A DNA stretch of 64,000 bases, taken from NCBI GenBank assembly GCA_046349435.1, contig JAXMCI010000023.1:1-64000 (forward strand), written 5' to 3'. The notes below the pieces were generated by a model, which had not been told where the DNA came from, did no database searches, and worked only from the letters and a program-made list of their open reading frames with translations. Within the stretch, counting starts at the first letter, position 1. The number at the start of each line of letters is the position of its first letter. Made by a program: the position numbers and the translations under genes. Positions 49,423-58,289 of this stretch are shown here, piece after piece. This DNA comes from JAXMCI01 sp046349435 (lineage in GTDB: Bacteria > Pseudomonadota > Alphaproteobacteria > Dongiales > Dongiaceae).

Positions 49423-50352
49423 ATGGAGAGGCCATCGGCCGCGGCGCTGCCGCGGCTCCAGCCCGGGCTGCTGCCCTACGCCTTCGGCCGCCTGGCGGCC
49501 GAGGAGACGTGGCTGATCCACGACCGCCCGACGCTCGCCCGCCATCGCGTGCTCGACGAGAAGCGGCTGTTCGCGCGCCATTGCCGCGCGCACGGCCTGC
49601 CGGCGGTGGACAGCATCCTCGAGCTGGCGCCCGGCGAGACCGAGCAGGTCGACGCGACGATGATCCCGGGCGGCGGCGACCTCTTCCTCAAGCTCAGCGA
49701 CGAAGGCTGCGGCGTCGGCGCGCTGCTGCTGCGCTGGACCGGCGAGGGCGACTTCGCCGACCCGTCCGGCGCCCGCTGGAGCCGGGCCGACATCGCCGCC
49801 GAGATGCGCCGCCGCGCCGCCGCCAACGGCGTGCTGCTGCAGCGCCGGCTGGTCAGCCATCCGGCGATCGCGGCGATCAGCGGCGCCGGGCTCTCGACCA
49901 TGCGGCTGGTCACCGTGCGGCGGCCCGACGGCACGATCGAGCCGCTGCTGGCCGTCTACCGGCTGTCGACCGGCACCATGCCGATCGACAGCTTCCGGCT
50001 GGGCGGCGTCACCGCGCCGATCGAGCTCGCCACCGGGCGGCTCTCGGCCGCCATGTCGCGGCGCAGCCTGGCGCCGGTGGAGCGCCATCCCGATACCGGC
50101 CACCCGATCGCCGGCGCGGTCGTGCCGCACTGGGAGCGCGTGCTCGACCTCGTGCTGCGCGCCCATCGCAGCTTCCCCGGCCTGCCGACCGCCGGCTGGG
50201 ACGTGCCGGTACTGCCCGAAGGGCCGGTGCTGAACGAGGGCAACAGCTGCTGGTGCGTCGAGCTGGTGCAGATGCCGCACCGCCGGCCGCTCGGCGAGAC
50301 GATCTTCCCCGACTGCTTCGCCGCCTGGGCCGGGCTGGACGCAAGGGCCTGA
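49423..50352 (+). CDS. sugar-transfer-associated ATP-grasp protein, paralogue 2
   Basis: A 309-residue paralogue of the preceding protein, matching it from about its residue 108 to the end with the same motifs in order: RHRVLDEKRLFARHCRAHGLPAV, DLFLKLSDEGCGVGALLLRW, VSHPAIAAISGAGLSTMRLVTVRR, HPDTGHPIAG, GWDVPVLPEGPVLNEGNSCW. It lacks the basic N-terminal extension. An AGGAGG site precedes the ATG. The tandem arrangement and strong similarity point to duplication followed by loss of, or never having, the N-terminal part. Active-site residues look intact in both copies. Role unknown. Confidence 0.8.
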   Translation: MERPSAAALPRLQPGLLPYAFGRLAAEETWLIHDRPTLARHRVLDEKRLFARHCRAHGLPAVDSILELAPGETEQVDATMIPGGGDLFLKLSDEGCGVGALLLRWTGEGDFADPSGARWSRADIAAEMRRRAAANGVLLQRRLVSHPAIAAISGAGLSTMRLVTVRRPDGTIEPLLAVYRLSTGTMPIDSFRLGGVTAPIELATGRLSAAMSRRSLAPVERHPDTGHPIAGAVVPHWERVLDLVLRAHRSFPGLPTAGWDVPVLPEGPVLNEGNSCWCVELVQMPHRRPLGETIFPDCFAAWAGLDARA

Positions 50353-50401
50353 GGCCGCCGCCGCCCGGCGTTCAGCCCGCGGCGATCCCGATCGCCACCG
50401 G

Positions 50402-51451
50402 TCAGCCGGCCGCGATCTCGATCGCCACCTTGCCGAACTGGCGGCCGGATTCGAGCTGCTCGAGCGCCTCCCGGATGTGCTCGAGCGGGAAGGTCGAATC
50501 GATCACCGGCCGGATGTCGTGCCGGGCGCAGAAGGCGAGCAGCGCGCGGAACTCCTCGAAATTGCCCAGCGTCGAGCCGATCACCTGGAGCTGGCGGATG
50601 AAGAGGCGGCGCAGGTCGGCCGAGGGATCGTCGCCGCTGGTGGCGCCGCAGGTCACGATCCGGCCGCCGCGCACCAGCGACTTCAGCGCCATCGGCCACA
50701 CCGCCTTGCCCACCGACTCGATCACCATGTCGACGCCGCGCCCCTTGGTCGCCTCCATCACGCGGGCCACGACGTCCTCGCGGCTGCCGTCGATGCGCGC
50801 CGCGGCACCGTAGGCCAGGGCGCGCTCGAGCTTCGCGGCGGAGCGGGATGTCACGATCGCGGTGGCCCCGACGGCGGTCGCCAGCCGCAGCGCGGCGAGC
50901 GAGACGCCGCTGCCGATGCCGAAGATCAGCACCGTCTCCCAGGGCTGCAGGCGGCCCTTGGTGAAGAGCATGCGCCAGGCGGTGAGATAGTTGACGCCGA
51001 GCGCCGCGGCCTCGGCGAAGCCGAAGCCGGCGGGCATCGGGAAGAGGTTGCGGGCCGGCAGGCTGATCAGCTCGGCGAAGGTGCCGTCGCGATGCTCGCC
51101 GACCACCCGCATCGCGGTGCAGAGCACATGGTCGCCGCGCAGGCAGAACTCGCACTGGCCGCAGCCGATGCCGGGATGGATCACCACCGGCTGGCCGGCG
51201 GCCAGCCGCGGCGTCGCCGGATCGGCCTCGGCGACGATGCCGGCGCCGTCGACGCCGATGATCAGCGGCAGGCTGTGGGTGATGCCGGCGCCGCTGTCGC
51301 GCATGTAGAGGTCGACGCGGTTGACCGTCGCCGCGCGCAGCCGCACCAGCACCTCGCCCGCGGCCCGCACCGGGCTCGGCCGCTCGCCTACCGTCACGAC
51401 CTCGTTGCCGCCATGGGCGGTGAGAAAGGCGGCCCGCATCGTCCCTGCCAT
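50402..51451 (-). CDS. zinc-binding alcohol dehydrogenase / quinone-oxidoreductase family protein
   Basis: A 349-residue MDR-superfamily oxidoreductase. The structural zinc Cys cluster is present (CGQCEFCLRGDHVLC). The catalytic-zinc Cys of classical ADH is not seen: the equivalent segment reads NRVDLYMRDSG. The NAD(P) loop is LIFGIGSGVSLAALRLA, close to the GxGxxG pattern. The C-terminal part (VIDSTFPLEHIREALEQLESGRQFGKVAIEI) is typical. Substrate unknown. It is divergent from an exported hydrolase gene across 162 bp that contain no recognisable gene. Confidence 0.87.
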   Translation of the reverse strand: MAGTMRAAFLTAHGGNEVVTVGERPSPVRAAGEVLVRLRAATVNRVDLYMRDSGAGITHSLPLIIGVDGAGIVAEADPATPRLAAGQPVVIHPGIGCGQCEFCLRGDHVLCTAMRVVGEHRDGTFAELISLPARNLFPMPAGFGFAEAAALGVNYLTAWRMLFTKGRLQPWETVLIFGIGSGVSLAALRLATAVGATAIVTSRSAAKLERALAYGAAARIDGSREDVVARVMEATKGRGVDMVIESVGKAVWPMALKSLVRGGRIVTCGATSGDDPSADLRRLFIRQLQVIGSTLGNFEEFRALLAFCARHDIRPVIDSTFPLEHIREALEQLESGRQFGKVAIEIAAG

Positions 51452-51613
51452 CCTGCGCTGCTCCTCCGGCGTCTGCCGGCTCTACTTAGGCCCAACGGGT
51501 CTTCCCGGCCAGTACGCATCCGCCCGCCGCACACGCCCCGATTTGCGCGGCGGCGCGCCGGCCATCTACCATCCGTGGTCGAGTGCCGATTCCGCTCAAC
51601 CGGAGGCCATCCG

Positions 51614-52549
51614 ATGTCGCGCTACGGCTTCATCATCCCCGCCCTTCTGCTCGCGGCGTCGCTCGTGCCCGGGGTGGCGCGCAGCGCCGATCGCGCGGGC
51701 CTGGTCGACATCCCCGGCGGGCGGAAGATGTATCTCGAATGCCGCGGCACGGGCTCGCCCACCGTCGTCATCGTGGCGGGAGGCAAGGCGTCGGCCGACG
51801 ACTGGACCCACGCCGAGCCGGGCCGGCAGGACGTCTTCGCCGGGGTCGCCGGCTTCACGCGGGTCTGCGCCTATGACCGGCCGGGAACCCCGGTCGGCGA
51901 GGCGCCCAGCCGCAGCGACCCGGTGCCGCAGCCGATCACCGCCGGAGACTCCGTCGCCGACCTTCACGCACTCGTCGCCGCCGCCGGCATCGCGACGCCG
52001 TTCGTCATCGTCGGCCACTCCTATGGCGGCCTCGTCGTGCGGCTCTATGCGATGACCTATCCCGGCGACGTGGCCGGCATGGTCCTCGTCGATGCCTTGA
52101 CCGAAGGGCTGCGTGCGGCGGAGACCCCCGCCGAGTGGGCCATCCAGCGGGTCCTGCTCGATGGCGACATGACCGAGTCCCTGAAGATCTATCCCGCGCT
52201 GGAGCGGGCGGACGCGGAACGCAGCTTCGACCAGCTGCTCGCCGCCCCGCCGCTGCGGCCGATGCCGCTGATCGTGCTCAGCGCCGACCACCCCTGGGGA
52301 CCGCTGCTTCCGGGAATGATCGCCGACGGCTTCATGCCGGCCGACATTCCGCCCGACTTCGGCTACGTCACCGATCGCGCCCAGAAGGAGGCGCAGGCCA
52401 GGCTCGCCGCCCTCGTCCCCGGGGCACGGCACGTCACGCACACCGACAGCGGCCACGAGATCCACAAGGACCAGCCGCAGCTCGTCCTCGATTCGATCCG
52501 CGACGTCGTCCAGGCGGTCCGCGCCGGCAGCACGCAGCTGGAGCCGTGA
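51614..52549 (+). CDS. exported alpha/beta hydrolase
   Basis: A 311-residue alpha/beta hydrolase with a signal peptide (MSRYGFIIPALLLAASLVPGVARS, cleaved near residue 25). The nucleophile Ser is in FVIVGHSYGGLVVRLYA, an Asp follows in VLSADHPWG or nearby, and the His is in HTDSGHEIHKDQP. The oxyanion segment TVVIVAGGKASADDW replaces the usual HG motif, as in a subgroup of exported hydrolases. It is probably periplasmic and acts on an ester or lactone of unknown identity. It converges with the VOC gene. Confidence 0.87.
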   Translation: MSRYGFIIPALLLAASLVPGVARSADRAGLVDIPGGRKMYLECRGTGSPTVVIVAGGKASADDWTHAEPGRQDVFAGVAGFTRVCAYDRPGTPVGEAPSRSDPVPQPITAGDSVADLHALVAAAGIATPFVIVGHSYGGLVVRLYAMTYPGDVAGMVLVDALTEGLRAAETPAEWAIQRVLLDGDMTESLKIYPALERADAERSFDQLLAAPPLRPMPLIVLSADHPWGPLLPGMIADGFMPADIPPDFGYVTDRAQKEAQARLAALVPGARHVTHTDSGHEIHKDQPQLVLDSIRDVVQAVRAGSTQLEP

Positions 52550-52577
52550 CGCGGCGACGCTTCCGGCCGACCCGGCC

Positions 52578-53426
52578 CTAGGCGGCGGCGACGATCTCGA
52601 GGAAGGCGCCGCAGGCCTCCTGCGGCGCCACCCAGAGCGCCCCGCCATGGCGGCCGAACGGCACGCCGTTGGCCGTGAGCAACGCCGCCGTCGCCGGCAG
52701 GTCGTCGCTGGCCAGCGTGAGGCCGGCGATGCGCGGCAGCACGGGCGGCGGCCCGGGGATACGCTCGGCCAGCCGCGCGCCGTCGATCACCGTCACCCGG
52801 CCGGGCGCGAGCGCGAAGCTGCCGTCGGCACCCGCCGCCACGCCGAGGAAGCGGCCGAGCCGGGCCCGGAGGTCGGCGGGATCGGCCGACGCGACGGTCA
52901 GCCCGACCAGGCGGCTCACCCGGTTGGGCTGGTCGAGCAGCACGGGCTGCCAGAGCAGCTCCGGCGTGGCGTGGTGAATGGCGAAGACATGGCCTTCGGG
53001 CAGCAGCCCGGCGGGCGGGTCGACGATGTCGAAGCGCGCCAGCCCGCACCGCTGCGGCCCGTCGATCGGCCGCTCCAGCGGCCGCAGCGGCGGGATGGCG
53101 AGACCCGCGCCGCTGCGCGCCGCGGCGAACCCGGCGGCATCGTCCGTGCCGAAGGCGACGATGTGCAGCCCCTCGTAGCGCGCCAGGTCCTGGCGCAGCC
53201 GGCCGGCATAGGCGGGATCGGTGATGCCGATCAGCTCGAGATAGCCCTGGCGCAGCATGGCGCAGTGGTTGCCGGTGCCGACCAGCGGCCGGGGCGCGCC
53301 GGGCGCCGGCGGCGGCAGGGTGTGCAGCCCGCGGTCGGTGAGACGGAAGCCCAGCCGGCGGAAGCGCGCGGCGGCCGCGTCGAGGTCGGCGACGGCGATG
53401 CCGACATGGTCGAGGGAGAGGGTCAT
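52578..53426 (-). CDS. VOC family protein (glyoxalase-like domain)
   Basis: A 282-residue vicinal-oxygen-chelate protein. The first half is a glyoxalase-like domain (LDHVGIAVADLDAAAARFRRLGFRLTDRGLHTLP ... GTGNHCAMLRQGYLELIGI), and the second half has a similar beta-alpha-beta unit (RIAGLTLASDDLPATAALLTANGVPF). Possible metal ligands His, His/Glu are in DHVG, NHCAM and LELIG. The start shares a base with the ligase stop upstream (TGATG), so they are translationally coupled and likely act in one pathway. Substrate unknown. Confidence 0.85.
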   Translation of the reverse strand: MTLSLDHVGIAVADLDAAAARFRRLGFRLTDRGLHTLPPPAPGAPRPLVGTGNHCAMLRQGYLELIGITDPAYAGRLRQDLARYEGLHIVAFGTDDAAGFAAARSGAGLAIPPLRPLERPIDGPQRCGLARFDIVDPPAGLLPEGHVFAIHHATPELLWQPVLLDQPNRVSRLVGLTVASADPADLRARLGRFLGVAAGADGSFALAPGRVTVIDGARLAERIPGPPPVLPRIAGLTLASDDLPATAALLTANGVPFGRHGGALWVAPQEACGAFLEIVAAA

Positions 53427-55030
53427 CAGCGGGCCTCGTCGCCGCCGAGCCCGGCGCCGCCCAGCAGCGTGCCGACCAGCGCCTTGACCTGCAGCCGGTC
53501 GGTCTTGGCGGCGCCGTTGAGCGGCAGCGCGTCGACGAAGAAGACGCGGCGCGGATGGGCGTAGGCGGGTCCGTTGGCCAGCGCAAAGTCGCGGATCGCC
53601 TTCTCGCCGACGCTCGACCCGGCGCGGCGGACCACCACGGCCACCGGCGCCTCGCCCTTCACCGCATGGGCCACCGGCACCACCGAGACGTCGGCGACGT
53701 CGGGGTGGGTCAGCAGCAGCCCCTCGACCTCGAGCGGGTAGATGTTCTCGCCGCCGCAGTTGAACATGTCGTCGGTGCGGCCCTTGAAATAGAAGAAGCC
53801 GTCGGCGTCGCGGCTCATCAGGTCGCCGGTGCGCAGCCAGCCATCGACGATGCGCTGGCGGTTGACCTCCGGCAGGTTGTGGTAGCCGGGGGTGACGCCG
53901 GGGTTCCTCACCCAGAGCTCGCCGTAGCTGTCGCTCTCCTTGCCGTCCGCCCCGACCAGCCTGACCTCGCCCTCGGGCCAGGCGACGCCGCAGCTGCCCT
54001 TCGGCACCGCGCGGCCGTCGAGCGGCGAGCCGATCATCACCGGCCCGCCCTCGGTCAGGCCGTAGCTCTCCCGCACCGGCACGCCGAAGGCGGCCTCGAC
54101 CGCCTCCTGCAGCTCGCGGGCGGTCGGCGCCGAGCCGATCTTGATGCCCTTGAGGGCCGAGAAGTCGAGGCTCTGGAGCAGGTCCTTCTGCTGCAGCAGC
54201 AGGGTGAACACCGCCGGCACGCCGCCGGTGTGGGTGCAGCGGTAGCGCGCCAGAGTCTCGAGGAAGCGGCGCGGCTCGAAATTGGGCAGGATCACCGTCG
54301 AGGCGCCGGCATGCAGCACGGTCTTGATGGCGCCGGCCATGGCGTTCTTGTGGTAGAGCGGCACCGCGGTCAGCGCCCGGTCGGTCTCGGCCATCGGCCA
54401 GTGGCGATGCACCAGCCGGATCCACCACATCTGCCCGGCATGGGTCAGGATCACCCCCTTCGGCCGCCCGGTCGAGCCCGAGGTGTAGGGCTGGAAGGAG
54501 GGGTGGTCGCCGGGCAGGTCGGGCGGGTCGAAGGCGGCGGGGCTGGCCTGCAGCCCGGTCTCGTAATCGGCCCAGCCGGGCACGGCCGCGCCCAGCGCCA
54601 GCCTGGTCTTCAGCCCGAGCCGCTCGACCACGCCCACCACCGCCGGGTTGGCGGCCGGCTCGACCAGCGCCGCGACGCAGGCCCCGTCGCGCAGCACGTA
54701 GTCGATGGTGTCGGCGCCCTGCCGGGTGTTGAGCGGCACCGGCACGATGCCGGCCCGCATCGCGCCGTACATCGCCTCGATGAACTCGAAGCGGTTGCCG
54801 ACCGACATGGCGAGCCGGTCGCCGGGCTGGAGCCCGAGCCGCCGGGTCAGCGCGGCGAAGCGGTCGAGCCGCTCCTCCAGCTCGCCATAGGTGACCTCGC
54901 GGGGCGGGTCGCGCGACAGGTCGATCAGCGCGACCGCCTGCGGCCGGCGCTGCGCCGCCGCCCAGGAGAAGTAGCCGATGTTGTCGTAGCGCCGGTCGCC
55001 CGGCCGAAGCTCGATCGAGGACGAGGTCAT
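53426..55030 (-). CDS. AMP-dependent acyl-CoA synthetase/ligase
   Basis: A 534-residue ANL-superfamily ligase. The P-loop is YTSGSTGRPKG, A5 is ESYGLTEGGPVMIG, A7/A8 are GWLRTGDLMSRDADGFFYFKGRTDDMFNCGGENIYPLEVE, and the A10 Lys is in NGAAKTDR. It forms an acyl- or aryl-AMP and transfers it to CoA. The NMAG region VPLYHKNAMAG resembles ligases for aromatic or medium-chain acids. It is divergent from a QOR-like dehydrogenase and PaaI thioesterase (104 bp) and coupled to the VOC gene, suggesting a CoA-dependent catabolic module. Confidence 0.9.
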   Translation of the reverse strand: MTSSSIELRPGDRRYDNIGYFSWAAAQRRPQAVALIDLSRDPPREVTYGELEERLDRFAALTRRLGLQPGDRLAMSVGNRFEFIEAMYGAMRAGIVPVPLNTRQGADTIDYVLRDGACVAALVEPAANPAVVGVVERLGLKTRLALGAAVPGWADYETGLQASPAAFDPPDLPGDHPSFQPYTSGSTGRPKGVILTHAGQMWWIRLVHRHWPMAETDRALTAVPLYHKNAMAGAIKTVLHAGASTVILPNFEPRRFLETLARYRCTHTGGVPAVFTLLLQQKDLLQSLDFSALKGIKIGSAPTARELQEAVEAAFGVPVRESYGLTEGGPVMIGSPLDGRAVPKGSCGVAWPEGEVRLVGADGKESDSYGELWVRNPGVTPGYHNLPEVNRQRIVDGWLRTGDLMSRDADGFFYFKGRTDDMFNCGGENIYPLEVEGLLLTHPDVADVSVVPVAHAVKGEAPVAVVVRRAGSSVGEKAIRDFALANGPAYAHPRRVFFVDALPLNGAAKTDRLQVKALVGTLLGGAGLGGDEAR

Positions 55031-55134
55031 GAGGCGGGGCTCCGTGCCGCCGCGACGGCGGGCTGGCCGCCGGCGGCGATTGCCTGCATGCTGTCCTGCC
55101 TATCACGAGGGCGACGAAGGACGGAATTGCGAAA

Positions 55135-56136
55135 ATGAAGGCGGTGGTATTCCAGGCCCACGGGCCGCTCGAGAATCTGCGCTACGAGGACTATCCGGAC
55201 CCGGTGCCGGGCCCGGACGAGGCGGTGATCCGGGTGCGCGCGGTGGCGCTCAACGGCTTCGACCCGATGGTGCTGCGCGGCATCCCCGGGCTGAAGACGC
55301 CGCTGCCGATGATCCCCGGCGCCGACATCTCGGGCGAGATCGTCGAGCTCGGCAGCGCCGTCGACCGCGGCCGCTGGAAGATCGGCGACCGCGTCACCGT
55401 GGTGCCGAACCAGCCGACCGGCATGATGGGCGAGACCAAGCGCGGCGGCGCGTCGGAGCTGGTCGCGGTCGGCCAGGACTTCCTGCTGCCGGTGCCGGAC
55501 GCCGTGTCGCACGTCGCCGCCGCCTGCCTGCCGGTCGCCTACGGCACCGCGCTGCGCATGATCGAGACCCGCGGCCGGCTGCAGCCAGGCGAGAAGGTGC
55601 TGATCCTGGGCGCCTCGGGCGGCGTCGGCACCTGCTGCGTGCAGCTCGCCAAGGCGATCGGCTGCGAGGTGATCGCCTGCGCCAGCGCCGGCTGGAAGCT
55701 GGAGCGGCTGAAGCAGCTCGGCGCCGACCACGTCATCGACACCTCGACCCAGAACTACGTCGCCGAGATCCACCGCATGTACGGCAAGCCGCGCACCCGC
55801 GGCGGCGGCGGCGTCGACGTGGTGATCAACTACACCGGCGGCGAGACCTGGGCGGAGTGCTTCCGCACCCTCCGGCTCGACGGCCGGCTGCTGACCTGCG
55901 GCGCCACCGCCGGCTACGACCCGAAGACCGACATCCGCTACATCTGGTCCTTCGAGTTCAACATCATCGGCTCCAACGGCTGGACGGTGGCCGACCAGCT
56001 CGAGCTGCTCGACCGCGTCGCCGACGGGCGGGTCAAGCCGGTGGTGCATTGCGAGCGGCCGCTGCCGGAGATCGGCATCCCCTTCCAGGAGCTGATGGAC
56101 CGCCAGGTCTTCGGCAAGGCGGTGCTGCTGCCATGA
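55135..56136 (+). CDS. zinc-free MDR dehydrogenase (quinone oxidoreductase-like)
   Basis: A 333-residue MDR-superfamily protein without the structural Cys cluster, so of the quinone-oxidoreductase type. The NADPH loop is LILGASGGVGTCCVQLAKA; the N-terminal part is MKAVVFQAHGPLENLRYEDYPDPVPGPDEAVIRV, and the central region contains GADHVIDTSTQNY. It is followed by an overlapping thioesterase gene (ATGA). It may reduce an enoyl compound or a quinone. It has only general resemblance to the dehydrogenase at 50402. Confidence 0.88.
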   Translation: MKAVVFQAHGPLENLRYEDYPDPVPGPDEAVIRVRAVALNGFDPMVLRGIPGLKTPLPMIPGADISGEIVELGSAVDRGRWKIGDRVTVVPNQPTGMMGETKRGGASELVAVGQDFLLPVPDAVSHVAAACLPVAYGTALRMIETRGRLQPGEKVLILGASGGVGTCCVQLAKAIGCEVIACASAGWKLERLKQLGADHVIDTSTQNYVAEIHRMYGKPRTRGGGGVDVVINYTGGETWAECFRTLRLDGRLLTCGATAGYDPKTDIRYIWSFEFNIIGSNGWTVADQLELLDRVADGRVKPVVHCERPLPEIGIPFQELMDRQVFGKAVLLP

Positions 56137-56564
56137 GCGAGGCCCCCGCCCCTTCCATGACCATCGAGCAGGTGCAGGCCATCCTCGACGGCTCGCCCTT
56201 CATCAAGCTGCTGCGCATGCGCGCCGTGTCGCTCGACCGCGAGCGCCAGCAGGTCGTGATCGACATGCCGCTGGAGCCGGATTTCGAGCGCCATCCCGGC
56301 ACCGGCCAGTTCCATGGCGGGGTGATCGCCAGCCTGATCGACGTCGCCGGCGACTTCGCGCTGGTCATCCTGGTCGGCGGCGGCGTGCCGACCATCAACC
56401 TGCGCGTCGACTACCTCCGCCCGGCCGGCGGCGGCCGCCTGACCGCGACCGCCACGGTGCGCCGCGCCGGCCGGACCATCGGCGTGGTCGACATCGACGT
56501 GACCGACGGCAGCGGCCGGCTCTGCGCCGTCGGCCGCGGCTGCTACGGCATGGCGGTGGGATAG
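56133..56564 (+). CDS. PaaI-family hotdog thioesterase
   Basis: A 143-residue hotdog-fold acyl-CoA thioesterase. The catalytic region is TGQFHGGVIASLIDVAGDFAL, with the conserved HGG and acidic residue on the long helix, then INLRVDYLRPAGGGRLTATATVRRAGRTIGVVDIDV. The start overlaps the dehydrogenase stop (ATGA). It probably hydrolyses a CoA ester produced by the divergent ligase module, releasing CoA. Confidence 0.92.
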   Translation: MSEAPAPSMTIEQVQAILDGSPFIKLLRMRAVSLDRERQQVVIDMPLEPDFERHPGTGQFHGGVIASLIDVAGDFALVILVGGGVPTINLRVDYLRPAGGGRLTATATVRRAGRTIGVVDIDVTDGSGRLCAVGRGCYGMAVG

Positions 56565-56601
56565 GCCGGGGCGGTCGGACAGGCAGGGGCGGCGGGCGCG
56601 C

Positions 56602-57483
56602 GTGATCATCTTCGTCGTCACGCCGCACCACGCCTACGCGGTGGAGAATCTGCGCGATCGGTCCCTCGGCGTGCAGGTCGAGGTGATGCGCCCGAGCGCC
56701 GTGCTCGAGGCCGCGACGCTGCCGCGGGCGACCTACGTCTTCACCGACATGGACCGGCTGCCGCTCCGCCTGCTGCGGCCGCTGGCGGAGCGCTGGCGGC
56801 GGCTGCGCGACGACGGCATGCGCGTGCTGAACGACCCGGCGCGCGTGCTCTCCCGCTGCGGCCTGCTGCGCCGGCTCTACGTCACCGGCTACAACGGCTT
56901 CAACGCCTACCGCGTCGAGGAGGAGCGGCTGCCGGAGCGCTGGCCGGTGTTCCTGCGCTGCGACGGCGACCATCGCGGCCCGGTGTCCCGCCTGCTGCAC
57001 GGGCCCGCCGAGCTCGCCGCGGAGATCGCGGCCGCCGTCGAGCGCGGGCTGCCGATGGCCTCGCTGCTGATCGTCGAGTACGCCGCCGAGGAGATCCGCC
57101 CCGGGCTGTTCCGCAAATATGGCTGCTTCCGCGTCGGCGCGGCCCGCTTGGCCTATACCTGCGTCGACAGCCCGGACTGGGTCACCAAGTTCGGCAGCCC
57201 GGACGTGACGCCGCCGCCGGAGCTGTCCGAGGAGGAGTACCGCACCATCCGCGACAATCCCTGGGGACCGGCGCTGGAGCCGGCCTTCGACGCCGCCGGC
57301 ATCGAGTACGGGCGCGCCGATTTCGGCCTGGTCGGCGGCCGGCCGCAGCTCTACGAGATCAACACCAACCCGCACGTGCTGTTCGGCCGCGACTACCCGC
57401 AGCCGCACCGCCTGCGCAGCTTCGCGCTGCTGCGCGAGAACTTCGCCGCGGCGCTGCGCGCGCTCGATACGCCGGCGGGCTGA
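56602..57483 (+). CDS. ATP-grasp-like protein of unknown function
   Basis: A 293-residue protein with ATP-grasp features. The N-terminal part is a short alpha/beta domain (IIFVVTPHHAYAVENLRD ... TYVFTDMDRLP); then LNDPARVLSRCGLLRRLYVTGYNGFNAYRV, a lid/Lys region (WPVFLRCDGDHRGPVSRLLHG), and the metal/ATP motif RADFGLVGGRPQLYEINTNPHV with E252. It starts with GTG at 56602. It is not obviously paralogous to the pair at 48-50 kb, but all three lie within 10 kb. No amino-acid or sugar context defines the substrate. Function unknown. Confidence 0.72.
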   Translation: MIIFVVTPHHAYAVENLRDRSLGVQVEVMRPSAVLEAATLPRATYVFTDMDRLPLRLLRPLAERWRRLRDDGMRVLNDPARVLSRCGLLRRLYVTGYNGFNAYRVEEERLPERWPVFLRCDGDHRGPVSRLLHGPAELAAEIAAAVERGLPMASLLIVEYAAEEIRPGLFRKYGCFRVGAARLAYTCVDSPDWVTKFGSPDVTPPPELSEEEYRTIRDNPWGPALEPAFDAAGIEYGRADFGLVGGRPQLYEINTNPHVLFGRDYPQPHRLRSFALLRENFAAALRALDTPAG

Positions 57484-57518
57484 GGGTGCCGGCGGCGGCT
57501 CGTTTGCCGTGCGCCCCA

Positions 57519-57537
57519 GCTTGAGCGATACTCAAGC
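57519..57537. promoter_or_regulatory. palindromic operator of XRE-cupin regulator
   Basis: A perfect inverted repeat, GCTTGAG-CGATA-CTCAAGC, ends three bases before the regulator ATG at 57541. The position would block transcription or initiation, so autoregulation is likely. CTTGA half-sites recur downstream at 58179-58217, ahead of the transporter gene. Confidence 0.7.
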
Positions 57538-57540
57538 CCC

Positions 57541-58161
57541 ATGAAGAGGAAGGCGAAGGAGACGGCCGCCCCCTCCGGGCCACCGGCGTCGGGCGAGCTC
57601 TCGGCGGCCGAGCTCGGCCTCAGGCTGCGGCTGGCGCGGCGCAGCCGCGGCTGGACGATGAAGCAGCTGGCCGACGCGTCGGGCTGCTCCGAGAGCCTGC
57701 TCTCGAAGATCGAGAACGGCCGCAACCTGCCCTCGCTGCCGCTGCTGCACAAGCTGGTGCGGGCGCTGGAGACCAACATCGGCTGGCTGTTCGGCGACCA
57801 GGCGGCGGAGCGCGAGATCGTCTACCGCGCCGGCCAGCGGCCGCGCATCGTGCTGGATTCGCTGCGCCGCGGCGAGGGCATCGCGCTGGAGCGGGTGATC
57901 CCCTACAGCGACCGCCACCTGCTCCAGTGCAACATCCACCACATCGAGGAGGGCGGCCGCAGCGCCGGCCCGATCGCCCACGAGGGCGAGGAGGTCGGCT
58001 ACATCCTGGCCGGCCGCATCGAGCTCACCATCGACGGCAAGAGCTTCAACCTCGGCGCCGGCGACGCCTTCGTCTTCCGCTCCAGCCTGCCGCATGCCTA
58101 CCGCAACATCGGCCAGGGCCCGGCCAGCATCTTCTGGGTCAACACCCCGCCGACCTTCTGA
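57541..58161 (+). CDS. XRE-family regulator with C-terminal cupin
   Basis: A 206-residue regulator. The HTH_3 domain (~24-80) reads LGLRLRLARRSRGWTMKQLADASGCSESLLSKIENGRNLPSLPLLHKLVRAL, and a cupin domain (~125-205) has HHIEEGGRSAGPIAHEGEEVGYILAGRIELTI and DAFVFRSSLPHAYRNIG. The cupin His/Glu set (H-x5-EE, then H) could bind a metal or small ligand. Such regulators usually control adjacent uptake or catabolic genes. It is followed after 128 bp by a ribose-type ABC operon, and an operator palindrome lies immediately upstream. Confidence 0.9.
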   Translation: MKRKAKETAAPSGPPASGELSAAELGLRLRLARRSRGWTMKQLADASGCSESLLSKIENGRNLPSLPLLHKLVRALETNIGWLFGDQAAEREIVYRAGQRPRIVLDSLRRGEGIALERVIPYSDRHLLQCNIHHIEEGGRSAGPIAHEGEEVGYILAGRIELTIDGKSFNLGAGDAFVFRSSLPHAYRNIGQGPASIFWVNTPPTF

Positions 58162-58178
58162 GCGGCGGCTCCGCCGGC

Positions 58179-58217
58179 CTTGAATCCGGCTTGATTCGGG
58201 CAGCGCCCTACTTGAAT
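58179..58217 (+). promoter_or_regulatory. three CTTGA(A/T)T direct repeats upstream of the transporter operon
   Basis: CTTGAAT at 58179, CTTGATT at 58190 and CTTGAAT at 58211 are spaced 11 and 21 bp, close to one and two helical turns. They share the CTTGA core of the regulator's palindrome at 57519. They lie 73-111 bases before the SBP start and are plausible binding sites for the XRE-cupin regulator. Confidence 0.5.
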
Positions 58218-58289
58218 ATCGCGCATGTTGCGTGACCGGACCGGCGGCCCTCGCCGGCACCCGCGCCGACAACAGGAGTGGGAGGTATC

